Below are positions 50,956 through 60,132 of a stretch of DNA of 64,000 bases, piece by piece. Within the stretch, counting starts at the first letter, position 1; each line of letters starts with the position of its first letter. The notes under the pieces were generated by a model. That model was given only the letters and a program-made list of their open reading frames with translations. It was not told where the DNA came from and did no database searches. The DNA is taken from contig CANFKC010000004.1 of the NCBI GenBank assembly GCA_947447265.1, positions 1 to 64,000 of the forward strand, read 5' to 3'. Source of the DNA: Chitinophagaceae bacterium (GTDB lineage Bacteria; Bacteroidota; Bacteroidia; Chitinophagales; Chitinophagaceae). The translations under genes were made by a program, and so were the position numbers.

Positions 50956-51372
50956 TTAGCTCTCCTTCTTCGTCAGCGAGCAATCAATAGGCGCTTCAAT
51001 TTTATGTAAATCTTTATCTAACGGAGCCAGGGAACCATCTTTCCGGTATAAAAAGTACGACGTTTTGTCGGCCACATCTGCATCTAATACTATCAGCATC
51101 CCCACCTTTGCATCATACATCCTCACCCATTCCCCCTTCACCAACGATTTCATATCCATGCCCTGACGGCCTATATACTTATCCCGAAGCGCATATTCGC
51201 CAGATGTATCAGTGCCATATATCAATTCCAATTCCGTCTCAATTAGCTTGCAATCGGCACAAGGCGCTTTACCAACATAGGTGCCACTAAACAGTGGTTG
51301 CGGCGTCGCATCCTGGGCATTTGCAGCAAAAGAAATGAAGTGGCACGCGAGCAATACAAATAATTTCCTCAT
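50956..51372 (-). CDS. NlpE-like copper-resistance-type exported protein
   Basis: From ATG 51372 (MRKLFVLLACHFISFAANAQ) this is 138 residues with a signal peptide. The NlpE N-terminal domain is marked by FSGTYVGKAPCADCKLIETELEL, including the CxxC pair. In enteric bacteria NlpE is an outer-membrane lipoprotein that senses envelope and copper stress. This protein has no lipobox at the predicted cleavage site, so it may be periplasmic. It is a single-gene unit. Confidence 0.82.
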   Translation of the reverse strand: MRKLFVLLACHFISFAANAQDATPQPLFSGTYVGKAPCADCKLIETELELIYGTDTSGEYALRDKYIGRQGMDMKSLVKGEWVRMYDAKVGMLIVLDADVADKTSYFLYRKDGSLAPLDKDLHKIEAPIDCSLTKKES

Positions 51373-51580
51373 GTAAAAAAGGTTAGACCAAACCAAAAGA
51401 AATAAAAGCGAGAGGAATTGCGTTACAAATATCGGGTAGAAAAAGCATTATACCATACTCCGCCACATTAAAAATATGCAGGACTAATACCGTGGGGCAT
51501 CATGACCAAAATCATAATCCCCAAACCCTCAAAACCCTTAAATTTGCGTTTTTCTCACTTAAAAATAAGGAAGGTACACA

Positions 51581-52648
51581 ATGCCAGTGCTACACAACCG
51601 CATCAATAATGAGGAACTGAAGCAATTGATGCTTGCCGAGACAGAACCTCGCACTACAGTTTCTTTTTACAAATACTTCAATATTGCCGACCCGGCAACT
51701 TTCCGGAACGACCTGTACCTCAAATTCTTCGACCTGAAGGTATTTGGCCGTATATACGTGGCCAATGAAGGTATTAACGGCCAGGTAAGCGTGCCTGCCA
51801 GCAACTATGAGGCCTTCAGAGATACTTTGTATCAATCCGCTCCGGAGCTTAACGGCATCAGAATGAATATTGCGGTAGATGATGATGGTAAATCGTTTTG
51901 GGCATTGCGTTTTAAAGTCCGCAACAAAATAGTTGCTGATGGCATTGACGACCCTGATTTTAACCCGGCCAAAACCGGCAAGTACCTCAAGGCAAAAGAA
52001 TATAACGAGCTGTCAGAGCAACCGGATACGATTATAGTAGATATGCGCAACCACTACGAATATGAAGTGGGCCATTTCAAAAATGCTATAGAAATACCAT
52101 CTGATACCTTCCGCGACCAGCTGCCTATGGCTGCCGATATGCTGAAGGATAAAAAGGATAAGAATATAATTATGTACTGCACCGGTGGCATACGCTGCGA
52201 AAAGGCCAGTGCATACATGCTGCACAACGGCTTCAAGAACGTTTTTCACGTTGAAGGCGGTATTATAGAATATGCCCGCAAAGCCAAAGAAGAAAACCTC
52301 CCTCTAAAGTTTATCGGTAAGAATTTCGTGTTCGACGAACGTCTTGGTGAGCGTATTACGGAAGATGTAATTGCCGAATGCCACATCTGCGGTAAACCCT
52401 GCGACACCCACACCAATTGCAAGAATGATGGCTGCCACCTGCTTTTCATACAGTGCGATGCATGTGCCGCGCAATATGAAGGCTGCTGCAGTACCGCCTG
52501 CATGGAAGAGAAGAACATGTCGCCTGAAGAGCAGAAAGCGCTCCGTGCCGGCCGTGAAAACGGAATGATGATCTTCAACAAATCAAAGCAGCATCCGTTG
52601 CGTAAGCACCGGGACGAATGGAAAAAGCAACAAGAAGGAAAGGCTTAA
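51581..52648 (+). CDS. trhO: tRNA uridine(34) hydroxylase TrhO
   Basis: This 355-residue rhodanese-family protein of the YceA/TrhO group hydroxylates U34 of certain tRNAs at C5. It has an N-terminal acylphosphatase-like region ([31 protein letters not shown]). The rhodanese domain has active-site Cys in [15 protein letters not shown] Cys-rich C-terminal segment ([14 protein letters not shown] and further pairs) probably binds zinc. It overlaps the stop of the convergent small gene at 52645 by 4 bp. Confidence 0.92.
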   Translation: MPVLHNRINNEELKQLMLAETEPRTTVSFYKYFNIADPATFRNDLYLKFFDLKVFGRIYVANEGINGQVSVPASNYEAFRDTLYQSAPELNGIRMNIAVDDDGKSFWALRFKVRNKIVADGIDDPDFNPAKTGKYLKAKEYNELSEQPDTIIVDMRNHYEYEVGHFKNAIEIPSDTFRDQLPMAADMLKDKKDKNIIMYCTGGIRCEKASAYMLHNGFKNVFHVEGGIIEYARKAKEENLPLKFIGKNFVFDERLGERITEDVIAECHICGKPCDTHTNCKNDGCHLLFIQCDACAAQYEGCCSTACMEEKNMSPEEQKALRAGRENGMMIFNKSKQHPLRKHRDEWKKQQEGKA

Positions 52649-52842
52649 AGCGACCTGCTTAATTCAAGCAATTTTGCTATTGCCTCGGGGCGCGGGCTCA
52701 ACAGATCCTGCGCCGCCTGGCGGAGCATTTTATTTTCCTGACGGAAAGGGTTAACCACACCATCAACATAGGCTAACTGAGCCTCGGCCGCATGTGTGTA
52801 AGAGTATTTGTTGGTAAGTTTTTGATGTACAGTTTTATTCAT
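52645..52842 (-). CDS. Small hypothetical protein, 65 aa
   Basis: The frame begins [20 protein letters not shown] and ends [18 protein letters not shown], a helical soluble peptide with natural composition and an ATG start. I do not recognise the family. It converges on trhO with a 4-bp overlap of the stop codons. Confidence 0.6.
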   Translation of the reverse strand: MNKTVHQKLTNKYSYTHAAEAQLAYVDGVVNPFRQENKMLRQAAQDLLSPRPEAIAKLLELSRSL

Positions 52843-52963
52843 TTATGTGAGTTTGAAATAAAAACGACAAAGCCGCCTTTTTATTGTTTCCAAATCAAAA
52901 ATTTTAGTTAAAGCCACTAAGTGACGCCAATTTTGCGTAACATTTGCTCATAATATTAATAAC

Positions 52964-53878
52964 ATGAGCACAATTGGCATAATTGGCGGAACTGGTTTTG
53001 TTGGCAAGCACCTTTCACAATTACTTGTAACTGAAGGACATAATGTTACGGTTTTTAGCCGAAACCCTAAAGCGGGCGGCGGTAAAGGCATAACCAATGC
53101 GCAATTTGACTACTCGCGGAAACTGTGCGATATTGATGCCCTCAAAAAGCTGGATAGCGTGGTATGCCTTGCCGGCGCAGGCGTAGCAGATAAAAGATGG
53201 AGCCAAAAGCGAAAAGAAGAAATTATAAGCAGCCGGGTAGATAATACCAATTACCTGCTGGAACAATTACAAGCGCACGCCCCCAATTGCAAAACATTTG
53301 TAGCTGCATCTGCCACCGGCATATACGGACCTGACAAGGCCGAAAATGAACCCTTTCACGAAGACGCACCACCATTTAACGACTTCCTGGGGGAAACCTG
53401 CAAACAATGGGAAGCCGCTTCTTTAGCCGGCACTTCGTTTATGCGAACCACTGTATTAAGATTTGGAATAGTGCTGGGCAAGGAAAGTGGGGCGTTTCCT
53501 GAATTCACGCGGCCCATGAAGTTTGGCGTTATGCCCATCTTGGGTGGTGGTCAGCAAAAGGTAAGCTGGATAGAAGTAGATGACCTTGCGCGCATGATAT
53601 CGTTCGCTCTGGCGACGCCAACTATTACCGGTGTTTATAACGCAGTAGCGCCTGAGCCTGTAACACACAAAAAACTGATGCAAGCTATAGCCGGGGCTAT
53701 GGGTGGCATAAAAATACCGGTACCAGTGCCCTCTTTTGCGCTAAAAATAATGTTGGGCGAACTAAGTATTGAAATACTGAAAAGTTGCAATGTCAGCAGC
53801 CAGAAAATAATCAGCAGCGGCTTTACTTTTAAGTATCCGGGTATCTCTGCGGCGGCAAAAGCAATTTTAGGCAAATAA
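52964..53878 (+). CDS. TIGR01777 family oxidoreductase, copy 1
   Basis: This 304-residue protein is an extended short-chain dehydrogenase of the YfcH/TIGR01777 type. The NAD(P)-binding motif is IIGGTGFVGKHLSQLL. AGAGVADKRWSQKRKEEIISSR, GIYGPDKAENEPFHED and the C-terminal VAPEPVTHKKLMQAIA are family features. The substrate is unknown for the family. A paralogue of identical length follows at 54069. Confidence 0.9.
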   Translation: MSTIGIIGGTGFVGKHLSQLLVTEGHNVTVFSRNPKAGGGKGITNAQFDYSRKLCDIDALKKLDSVVCLAGAGVADKRWSQKRKEEIISSRVDNTNYLLEQLQAHAPNCKTFVAASATGIYGPDKAENEPFHEDAPPFNDFLGETCKQWEAASLAGTSFMRTTVLRFGIVLGKESGAFPEFTRPMKFGVMPILGGGQQKVSWIEVDDLARMISFALATPTITGVYNAVAPEPVTHKKLMQAIAGAMGGIKIPVPVPSFALKIMLGELSIEILKSCNVSSQKIISSGFTFKYPGISAAAKAILGK

Positions 53879-54068
53879 CAAAAAAAGAATAAAAATATAC
53901 TACTAACGCCAGCGCTATTGTAGATACAAAAAGGCTAAAATTCGGGTCCATCCTATACCCTAATAATAATTAATTGCTTATGTTTACCACATTGATTAGG
54001 GCATAAAAAGTATTCTCACCCGCTAAAAATAGGTGGTTGAAAATATTTTTGTATTATTATACTGGTAA

Positions 54069-54983
54069 ATGGAGACAATCGGCATTATAGGTGGTACTGG
54101 CTTTATAGGTTCAAACCTTACGGGCCTCTTAATAGACCAGGGCTATGATGTTGTTATTTTCACCAGAACCGAGAATAAGGTAAATACAAACAAAAGGATA
54201 ACCTACGCTTACTACAATGCCGAAAAAGGCATTTGCGACGTAAACGCAATGCGAAGAATAGACGCAGCGGTGATGCTGGCCGGGGAAGGTATTTCAGATA
54301 AAAAATGGACCCAGCAACGCAAAAAAGAAATCATCAATAGCCGTATCAAGGGTACTGATTTTATTATAAAACAACTTCGCGCTTACGGCAAATTCTGCAA
54401 GTCGTTCATTTCGGCATCGTCCATCTCTTATTATGGACCGGATATGCCTGACACCCCGCCTTTTAATGAAGACTGCGCACCGTCAGCCGACTTTCTGGGG
54501 GAAATGTGTCAGAGCTGGGAAGACCAATCGTTCAAGGGCATAAGTTTTATGCGCACCACAATTTTAAGGATAGGTATTGTATTGGGTAAAAATGGAGGTG
54601 TATTGCCACAGTACAGCCAGCACATGGACTTCGGCATAATGCCCGTGCTCGGCTTTGGCAACCAGGTTATCAGTTGGATCGAAGTTACCGACCTGTGCAG
54701 GATGATCATATTCACGATGAAAAATGAGTCGGTAGCCGGCATTTACAATGCTGTTGCACCAACGCCTGTTACCCATAAACACCTCATGAAAATAATTGCC
54801 AGCGCTAAAGGCGGCGTAAAAACGCCCTCGCCTGCTCCCGCATTCCTGCTTAAAATACTACTCGGGGAATTGAGTGCGGAAGTATTAAAGAGCTGCACAG
54901 TAAGTGCCCAAAAAATTATAGATGATGGCTTCCAGTTCCAACAACCGGACGTGGAACAAGCTGTTCGCCTGAACATTGCGTAA
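54069..54983 (+). CDS. TIGR01777 family oxidoreductase, copy 2
   Basis: This is also 304 residues and colinear with copy 1. It has IIGGTGFIGSNLTGLL, AGEGISDKKWTQQRKKEIINSR, SYYGPDMPDTPPFNEDC and VAPTPVTHKHLMKIIA. The tandem pair arose by duplication and has diverged widely over its length, so it is not recent. The 190 bp between the two genes contain no other feature and probably a separate promoter. Confidence 0.9.
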   Translation: METIGIIGGTGFIGSNLTGLLIDQGYDVVIFTRTENKVNTNKRITYAYYNAEKGICDVNAMRRIDAAVMLAGEGISDKKWTQQRKKEIINSRIKGTDFIIKQLRAYGKFCKSFISASSISYYGPDMPDTPPFNEDCAPSADFLGEMCQSWEDQSFKGISFMRTTILRIGIVLGKNGGVLPQYSQHMDFGIMPVLGFGNQVISWIEVTDLCRMIIFTMKNESVAGIYNAVAPTPVTHKHLMKIIASAKGGVKTPSPAPAFLLKILLGELSAEVLKSCTVSAQKIIDDGFQFQQPDVEQAVRLNIA

Positions 54984-54997
54984 GCCGGCAAAACGCC

Positions 54998-55486
54998 TTA
55001 TCTCCAGCGGCCACCGCCACCACGCCTTTGTTCCCGGCGTTCTTCCATTCGCTTCATTAATATCTGCTTAAATTCACGTTCCGCCTTATTGAGTTCAGCA
55101 ACCTGTTGAGCAGAAATAACTTTTAAAAACAGGTCATTATATTTCCGCTTTATTTGTATGGCTTTTTGCTGGTAGTCCAGGTTATCATCAATATACTGCA
55201 TTGAAGTGGCGTCGTCAGCGCTTTCAATATCCATCCCCTTATATTTTTGCAGGAAGAGTTTCCTGCTGGATTTCATTTCGCCTTCATAATCACGGTATAC
55301 AGGTATGAAGCCCGAAGACTGTTCTGCAGTAAGGTTCAGGCGGTCGGTTATATAAGCCATTTTGGCCGCATGAATCCTTTCCATCGCTTCCCGGCGTGGT
55401 GAACCCTGGCGCTGACTCTGGCGTTGTGCATAGCCAGGCATGGCAACAGTAAAGCTTAATAGTAAAAACAACAATACTCTTTTCAT
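54998..55486 (-). CDS. Exported Spy/CpxP-like helical protein
   Basis: This 162-residue protein has a signal peptide (MKRVLLFLLLSFTVAMPGYA). A helical, charged mature part has LNLTAEQSSGFIPVYRDYE, resembling the LTxEQ repeat region of Spy/CpxP-type periplasmic proteins. The C-terminus is Arg/Gly-rich. It is third in the run sigma factor, membrane anti-sigma-like protein, exported helical protein, so it may be a sensor or target of that stress system. Confidence 0.7.
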   Translation of the reverse strand: MKRVLLFLLLSFTVAMPGYAQRQSQRQGSPRREAMERIHAAKMAYITDRLNLTAEQSSGFIPVYRDYEGEMKSSRKLFLQKYKGMDIESADDATSMQYIDDNLDYQQKAIQIKRKYNDLFLKVISAQQVAELNKAEREFKQILMKRMEERREQRRGGGGRWR

Positions 55487-55518
55487 AAACTAAAATTTCA
55501 AACAATTACTTTTCTATC

Positions 55519-56061
55519 CTAATCCCACCCTGTTTCATTCAGATAGGCTTCAATATCTTTACTATCAACATTTAAGTTACTAATATGCGTACTATTCAAA
55601 ACCGTTACGGCATCAAACCCATAACTGCCCTGTATATAGGCATTGATCTCGTTTTTCGGTACTGCTGAAAGCAGAGAATCCGGAGCTTTTTGATGAGGAT
55701 TCATAAACACCATCACACTTCCCACACCAATTACAATGGCAAGTACTGCCGCGGCCACCCACTTAAAACGTGGCACAAAGGCAATTGTTCTATGCGTTTC
55801 TTTACTACACTGCCCTGCTATTTTTGCCCTTTCTAAAACCGCACCCGGCAACTCATCAAAATAACCAGATGGAACGCTAAATGGCATCTGCTTCCCGAAA
55901 TCCGGAACGGAATCCTCATTCATTTTCGCGACGTTAACCATTTCAGCAGGCAATCTCTCAAAATAACCTTCAGGCACAGCATAAGGCATACCCCCCGGCA
56001 ATCCGGCCAATGGGCTACCCATGCTATCAAGTTCCTGTTGTATGTTATTTCGCTCGTTCAT
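55519..56061 (-). CDS. Membrane protein, probable anti-sigma factor
   Basis: This 180-residue protein has two repeats of the Bacteroidota motif MP(Y/F)xVPxGYFxxLP in the N-terminal cytoplasmic part. One membrane helix follows (about 99-118, WVAAAVLAIVIGVGSVMVFM), then a periplasmic tail of about 60 residues. The placement, starting 33 bp after the ECF sigma gene, supports an anti-sigma role; no zinc-binding HxxxCxxC motif is seen. It also fits the general class of sigma-operon membrane proteins of unknown role. Confidence 0.75.
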   Translation of the reverse strand: MNERNNIQQELDSMGSPLAGLPGGMPYAVPEGYFERLPAEMVNVAKMNEDSVPDFGKQMPFSVPSGYFDELPGAVLERAKIAGQCSKETHRTIAFVPRFKWVAAAVLAIVIGVGSVMVFMNPHQKAPDSLLSAVPKNEINAYIQGSYGFDAVTVLNSTHISNLNVDSKDIEAYLNETGWD

Positions 56062-56094
56062 TGCTATTTTAAGACGTTCGTTTTTATTTAAGGT

Positions 56095-56655
56095 TTAATG
56101 ACTCCGTAAAGATGTCTCTACTTTTTTTACTGCGTGATGATAACTGGCTTTTAGCGCTCCGGCGCTTGTATCAAGCATTTTCGCCATCTCGTCATAAGGC
56201 ATCTCGTCGTAGTACCGAAGGTTGAACACCAGCCTTTGCCGCTCGGGCAAGGTAAGTATAGCCTGCTGCAACTTCCATTCTATTTTATTCGGATCGTAAT
56301 CTTTTTGGGCTGTTAATTTTTGTGCAAATATATTTTCATCTCCCGAAAGTGATACCGAGGCATGTCGCTTTTTTTGTTCTATCCAGGTAAGGGTCTCATT
56401 GGTAGCGATGCGGTATAGCCAGGTGTACAAATTCGATTCTTCCCGAAAATCAGCAAGGTTGCGCCATACTTTTATAAACACATTCTGCAAAATATCATTA
56501 CTGTCTTCATGTTCTACCACCATGCGGCGAATGTGCCAATACAACCGCTCCTGGTACTTTCGCACCAGTTGAGTATAAGCTGCATCCTTTAATTTTTCAT
56601 TTTTGAAGGAGGCAATCAAATTAGCGTCATTCACCAACTCAGCAACATCGGACAT
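56095..56655 (-). CDS. ECF-type RNA polymerase sigma factor
   Basis: This 186-residue ECF sigma-70 factor has region 2 at about 20-90 (YQERLYWHIRRMVVEHEDSNDILQNVFIKVWRNL, then TWLYRIATNETLTWI). Region 4 lies at about 125-180 (LPERQRLVFNLRYYDEMPYDEMAKMLDTSAGALKASYHHAVKKV). It heads the three-gene set with the anti-sigma-like and Spy-like genes, and is probably autoregulated. Confidence 0.92.
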   Translation of the reverse strand: MSDVAELVNDANLIASFKNEKLKDAAYTQLVRKYQERLYWHIRRMVVEHEDSNDILQNVFIKVWRNLADFREESNLYTWLYRIATNETLTWIEQKKRHASVSLSGDENIFAQKLTAQKDYDPNKIEWKLQQAILTLPERQRLVFNLRYYDEMPYDEMAKMLDTSAGALKASYHHAVKKVETSLRSH

Positions 56656-56781
56656 CAGGTTAATTGCAATTTGTATTTTGACTTATGAAGATGGGCATAG
56701 TTTAAAGATAAGCTTATTTAATTTTATGCTAAATAGGGCTGTCGTGCATTTGCTCTTAATACTAACTTATTTTTAGTTAAC

Positions 56782-56789
56782 TATCTTTG
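56782..56789 (+). promoter_or_regulatory. Promoter -7 box 5 nt before the pyruvate kinase ATG
   Basis: TATCTTTG matches TAnnTTTG; CGGGC and then ATG at 56795 follow. The same box, with CACC, precedes rlmN. Confidence 0.6.
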
Positions 56790-56794
56790 CGGGC

Positions 56795-58216
56795 ATGTTA
56801 CACAAAACCAAAATAATAGCCACCGTAGGCCCCGCATCCAATACGTATGAAAAACTATTGGCACTGGTGCATGCTGGCGTAAACGTTTTCAGGCTCAATT
56901 TCTCTCATGGCACACATGACGAGCATCTTGCCGTAATAAAGAACATTGAAAGAATAAACGAAAGCTTTCCCTTTAATATCGCTATACTGGCTGACCTACA
57001 AGGGCCTAAATTACGCGTAGGTGAAATAGAAAATAACGCACTTGACCTTAAGCAAGGCGATACTTTTTACTTTACTAATGAAAAATGCATAGGCACCGCA
57101 GAACAGGTTTATATATCGTACCCTAACTTTTATAATGACGTAAAGGTTGGCGAAAAAATAATGATAGACGATGGTAAAATAGAGGTTATTGTAAAAGAGA
57201 TTTTACCCGATCACCGTGTAAAAGTAGAAGTTGCCACACCCGGTATTCTGTCTTCTAAGAAAGGTATTAACCTGCCCGACACTAAAATCTCACTTACCTC
57301 ACTTTCTGAAAAAGACCTGAGGGATATCGACTTTATAGTAGGCCAGGCCATCGACTGGGTTGCGCTTTCGTTTGTGCGCCACCAGGGCGATATCATTACC
57401 CTGAAAACTATTCTTAACAGCAAGGGCAGCACGGCTAAGATCATTGCGAAAATTGAAAAACCTGAAGCAATTGAAAATCTCCGGGAGATTATCCTGGCAT
57501 CAGATGCTGTAATGGTAGCCCGTGGCGACCTTGGTGTAGAGTTGCCGCTGGAGCTGATACCTATGATACAGAAGAACATTGTGCGCAAGTGCATACACAG
57601 GGCAAAACCTGTTATTATAGCCACGCAAATGATGGAGAGCATGATAGACCGCACCCGCCCTAACAGAAGCGAAATTACTGACGTTGCCAATGCCGTAATG
57701 GAAGGTGCCGATGCCGTAATGCTCAGCGGCGAAACTGCGATGGGCCAATATCCGGAACTGGTAATAAAGACCATGGTAAACATTATACGCGAAGTGGAAA
57801 AAGAAGAGGAAGTTTACAACCGCAACCTTGTGCCGCAACCGCACTCTCCATCTTTCTTAAGCGATGCGCTTTGTTACAATGCCTGCGAAATAGCGAAAGA
57901 TGTTAAGGCAAATGCGTTAATAGGCATGACACAGTCTGGCTACACAGGCTTTATGCTGAGCAGTTACCGCCCAAGGGCACCACTATATGTGTTTACAAAA
58001 ACACAATCTCTGGTGAACCAACTTAGCCTCAGCTGGGGCGTAACTGCTTTCTACTATGATAAAGAAGAAAGCATGGACGGCATTATAAATGACCAGATAG
58101 CATTGCTTAAGGAAAAGGGCTTACTAAAAACAGACGATGTGGTTATTAATACCGGCAGCACTCCTGTTTCTGAACACCTGCCAACCAACATGCTTAAAAT
58201 TACAGTGGTTCAGTAG
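56795..58216 (+). CDS. pyk: Pyruvate kinase
   Basis: This 473-residue protein is a typical pyruvate kinase, which makes pyruvate and ATP from phosphoenolpyruvate and ADP. The sequence shows TKIIATVGPASNTYEKL and ILADLQGPKLRVGE. AKIEKPEAIENLREII holds the catalytic Lys, and VMVARGDLGVELPLE and ATQMMESMI follow. The C-terminal allosteric-type domain ends at residue 473. A strong terminator follows at 58243-58274. Confidence 0.97.
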   Translation: MLHKTKIIATVGPASNTYEKLLALVHAGVNVFRLNFSHGTHDEHLAVIKNIERINESFPFNIAILADLQGPKLRVGEIENNALDLKQGDTFYFTNEKCIGTAEQVYISYPNFYNDVKVGEKIMIDDGKIEVIVKEILPDHRVKVEVATPGILSSKKGINLPDTKISLTSLSEKDLRDIDFIVGQAIDWVALSFVRHQGDIITLKTILNSKGSTAKIIAKIEKPEAIENLREIILASDAVMVARGDLGVELPLELIPMIQKNIVRKCIHRAKPVIIATQMMESMIDRTRPNRSEITDVANAVMEGADAVMLSGETAMGQYPELVIKTMVNIIREVEKEEEVYNRNLVPQPHSPSFLSDALCYNACEIAKDVKANALIGMTQSGYTGFMLSSYRPRAPLYVFTKTQSLVNQLSLSWGVTAFYYDKEESMDGIINDQIALLKEKGLLKTDDVVINTGSTPVSEHLPTNMLKITVVQ

Positions 58217-58242
58217 TCCGCAGCACCTTGTTAATATAATTC

Positions 58243-58274
58243 TACCGCAGGCAATTTGCCTGCGGTATTTTTTT
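58243..58274 (+). terminator. Terminator of pyk
   Basis: The stem taccgcaggc (58243-58252) with gcctgcggta (58258-58267), extendable by AA/TT, is followed by a run of T. It begins 27 bp after the pyk stop codon. Confidence 0.9.
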
Positions 58275-58398
58275 GTGCATGCTGCAATCCGGCTACCAGT
58301 TCATCCCAGGCAAAATCCCAACACAAATGAGCGCTAAAAACCGATTACATTTTCCTATCCGCAAATTCAGCTAGCTTTGCTTCTCTAATTCCGAGCAT

Positions 58399-59058
58399 TT
58401 GAAACACGTAATTATAACCTTTCTGCTGTTAGTTTGTGCGGGCACCTATGGCGTTCAGGCGCAAGAGCTGCATTTTGGCGATACTATTAAAGCCTATAAC
58501 AGGGCACGCATTATTACCAACATCCACGGCATGCAGTTCCTCGGGGCATTCGGCGCTGCTAATGCAGCGGCAGGCGGCATCGGCTATTTTACCGCGAAAC
58601 AAGATGAATGGAAATATTTTCATGAAATGAATGCCGCCTGGGGCATTGTAAATACAGGTATTGCAATATATGGGCTGAGCCGTGCCAGTATGCAGGCAAA
58701 AGAAAAACTCAACTATAAAACAGCTTACAATAATTACAAACGGGACAAACGCATCTTTCTTATCAATATCGGGCTCGACGCGGCTTATGTAGCGGCGGGC
58801 GCAGGCCTGGTGCAATATGCAAATACAGACAAAAGTAATCCTGCCCGGTTCAGGGGTTTCGGAAAATCAATAGTAATGCAAGGCGTAAGCTTGCTGATAT
58901 TTGACAATATTATGTACCGGGCTCACCTTAAATACAATAGCCGGTGGGCACAAATACTTGACGAAATGAGCTTCACCGGCAATGGCATTGGCTTTAACTA
59001 TACTATTCAACCACGAAAGCTTACCCGGCCGACGGAGTTAGATTTTCAGGGACGTTAA
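58399..59058 (+). CDS. Hypothetical membrane protein (DUF6992-like)
   Basis: This 219-residue protein has a signal peptide, then three or four hydrophobic segments rich in Gly and Ala (FLGAFGAANAAAGGIGYFTA, AAYVAAGAGLVQYA). FHEMNAAWGIVNTGIAIYG lies between them. This resembles the Bacteroidota DUF6992 family, of unknown function. The start codon is TTG (58399). Its last 38 bp overlap the 3' end of the convergent rlmN gene. Confidence 0.7.
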   Translation: MKHVIITFLLLVCAGTYGVQAQELHFGDTIKAYNRARIITNIHGMQFLGAFGAANAAAGGIGYFTAKQDEWKYFHEMNAAWGIVNTGIAIYGLSRASMQAKEKLNYKTAYNNYKRDKRIFLINIGLDAAYVAAGAGLVQYANTDKSNPARFRGFGKSIVMQGVSLLIFDNIMYRAHLKYNSRWAQILDEMSFTGNGIGFNYTIQPRKLTRPTELDFQGR

Positions 59059-60082
59059 CGTTGGCAAGTTGGCCACAGGCCGCATCAATATCTTTACCAC
59101 GGCTGCGACGCAGATGCACATTCACCCTTTTTGACTGCAGGTACTTCATGAATGAAGCTGTTTTATCTTCATCAGGCTTCTCGAAATCTGCGGCTTCAAT
59201 AGGGTTGTATTCAATAATATTTACCAGGTCTGCGGGAACCTGCCTGTATATTTTTACCAGTTCCTCTGCATCCTTCAAAGAATCATTAAAATCGCGGAAC
59301 AAAATGTACTCGAAAGTTATTTCGTTACCCGTTTCCTTATAAAAATGATTCAGCGCCTCAATAAGTGTTTTAAGATTATTGGTCTCGTTAATAGGCATTA
59401 TCTCGTTGCGCTTAATGTCGTTGCCGGCATGCAATGATAGCGCCAATTTGAACCTTACCTTATCATCGCCAAGCTGGCGAATCATTTTGGCAACACCAGC
59501 AGTAGAAACGGTAATACGCCTCGGGCTCATACCCAAACCATCGGGCGCTGTAATGCGCTCAATTGCCTTAAGTACATTCTTATAATTCAGCAGGGGTTCG
59601 CCCATGCCCATAAAGACAATATTTGAAAGCGGTTTGCCATGGTGCTTTACTGCCTGCTCATTCAGTAATGTAACCTCATCAACTATTTCATCAAAATCAA
59701 GATTACGTTTACGCTCCATGTAACCGGTTGCGCAAAATTTGCAAGAAAGGGAACAACCTACCTGTGAAGAAACGCAGGCGGTAAGGCGCTTATCTCCAGG
59801 TATAAGCACACTTTCTACAAAATGCTTATCATGCAGCTGCAGCCTGTTTTTAATAGTCCCATCACTACTGTACTGGCTATGATGGGTCTTAACCTTGGGT
59901 ATGTTATATGCAGCAGCAAGCTTATCCCGCAAACCTTTGGGGATGTTGCTCATATCGTTGATATCAGCCGCGTACTTCTGCCATATCCATTCGTAAATTT
60001 GTTTTGCACGATATTTAGGCTCTCCCAGCCCTACCACAACTTCTTCAAGCTGGGGCAACGTACACTCCCTCAAATTCTTCAT
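59021..60082 (-). CDS. rlmN: 23S rRNA (adenine2503-C2)-methyltransferase RlmN
   Basis: This radical SAM enzyme methylates A2503 of 23S rRNA and A37 of some tRNAs. The iron-sulfur motif is SLSCKFCATG (CxxxCxxC begun by the preceding GCSL). The conserved NIVFMGMGEPLLNY and the C-terminal HLRRSRGKDIDAACGQL carry the second catalytic Cys. I start it at ATG 60082 (MKNLRECTLPQLEE, 353 residues), because the five-codon upstream extension lies in the promoter TATCTTTG (60087-60094). It overlaps the gene at 58399 by 38 bp tail to tail. Confidence 0.95.
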   Translation of the reverse strand: MKNLRECTLPQLEEVVVGLGEPKYRAKQIYEWIWQKYAADINDMSNIPKGLRDKLAAAYNIPKVKTHHSQYSSDGTIKNRLQLHDKHFVESVLIPGDKRLTACVSSQVGCSLSCKFCATGYMERKRNLDFDEIVDEVTLLNEQAVKHHGKPLSNIVFMGMGEPLLNYKNVLKAIERITAPDGLGMSPRRITVSTAGVAKMIRQLGDDKVRFKLALSLHAGNDIKRNEIMPINETNNLKTLIEALNHFYKETGNEITFEYILFRDFNDSLKDAEELVKIYRQVPADLVNIIEYNPIEAADFEKPDEDKTASFMKYLQSKRVNVHLRRSRGKDIDAACGQLANVNVPENLTPSAG

Positions 60083-60086
60083 GGTG

Positions 60087-60094
60087 CAAAGATA
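60087..60094 (-). promoter_or_regulatory. Promoter -7 box 4 nt before the rlmN ATG
   Basis: TATCTTTG on the minus strand is followed by CACC and the ATG at 60082. It has the same box and nearly the same spacing as pyk. Confidence 0.6.
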
Positions 60095-60132
60095 CATAAT
60101 GTAACCGCTGAAAAGCCTCGGCTCAGGGGGTG

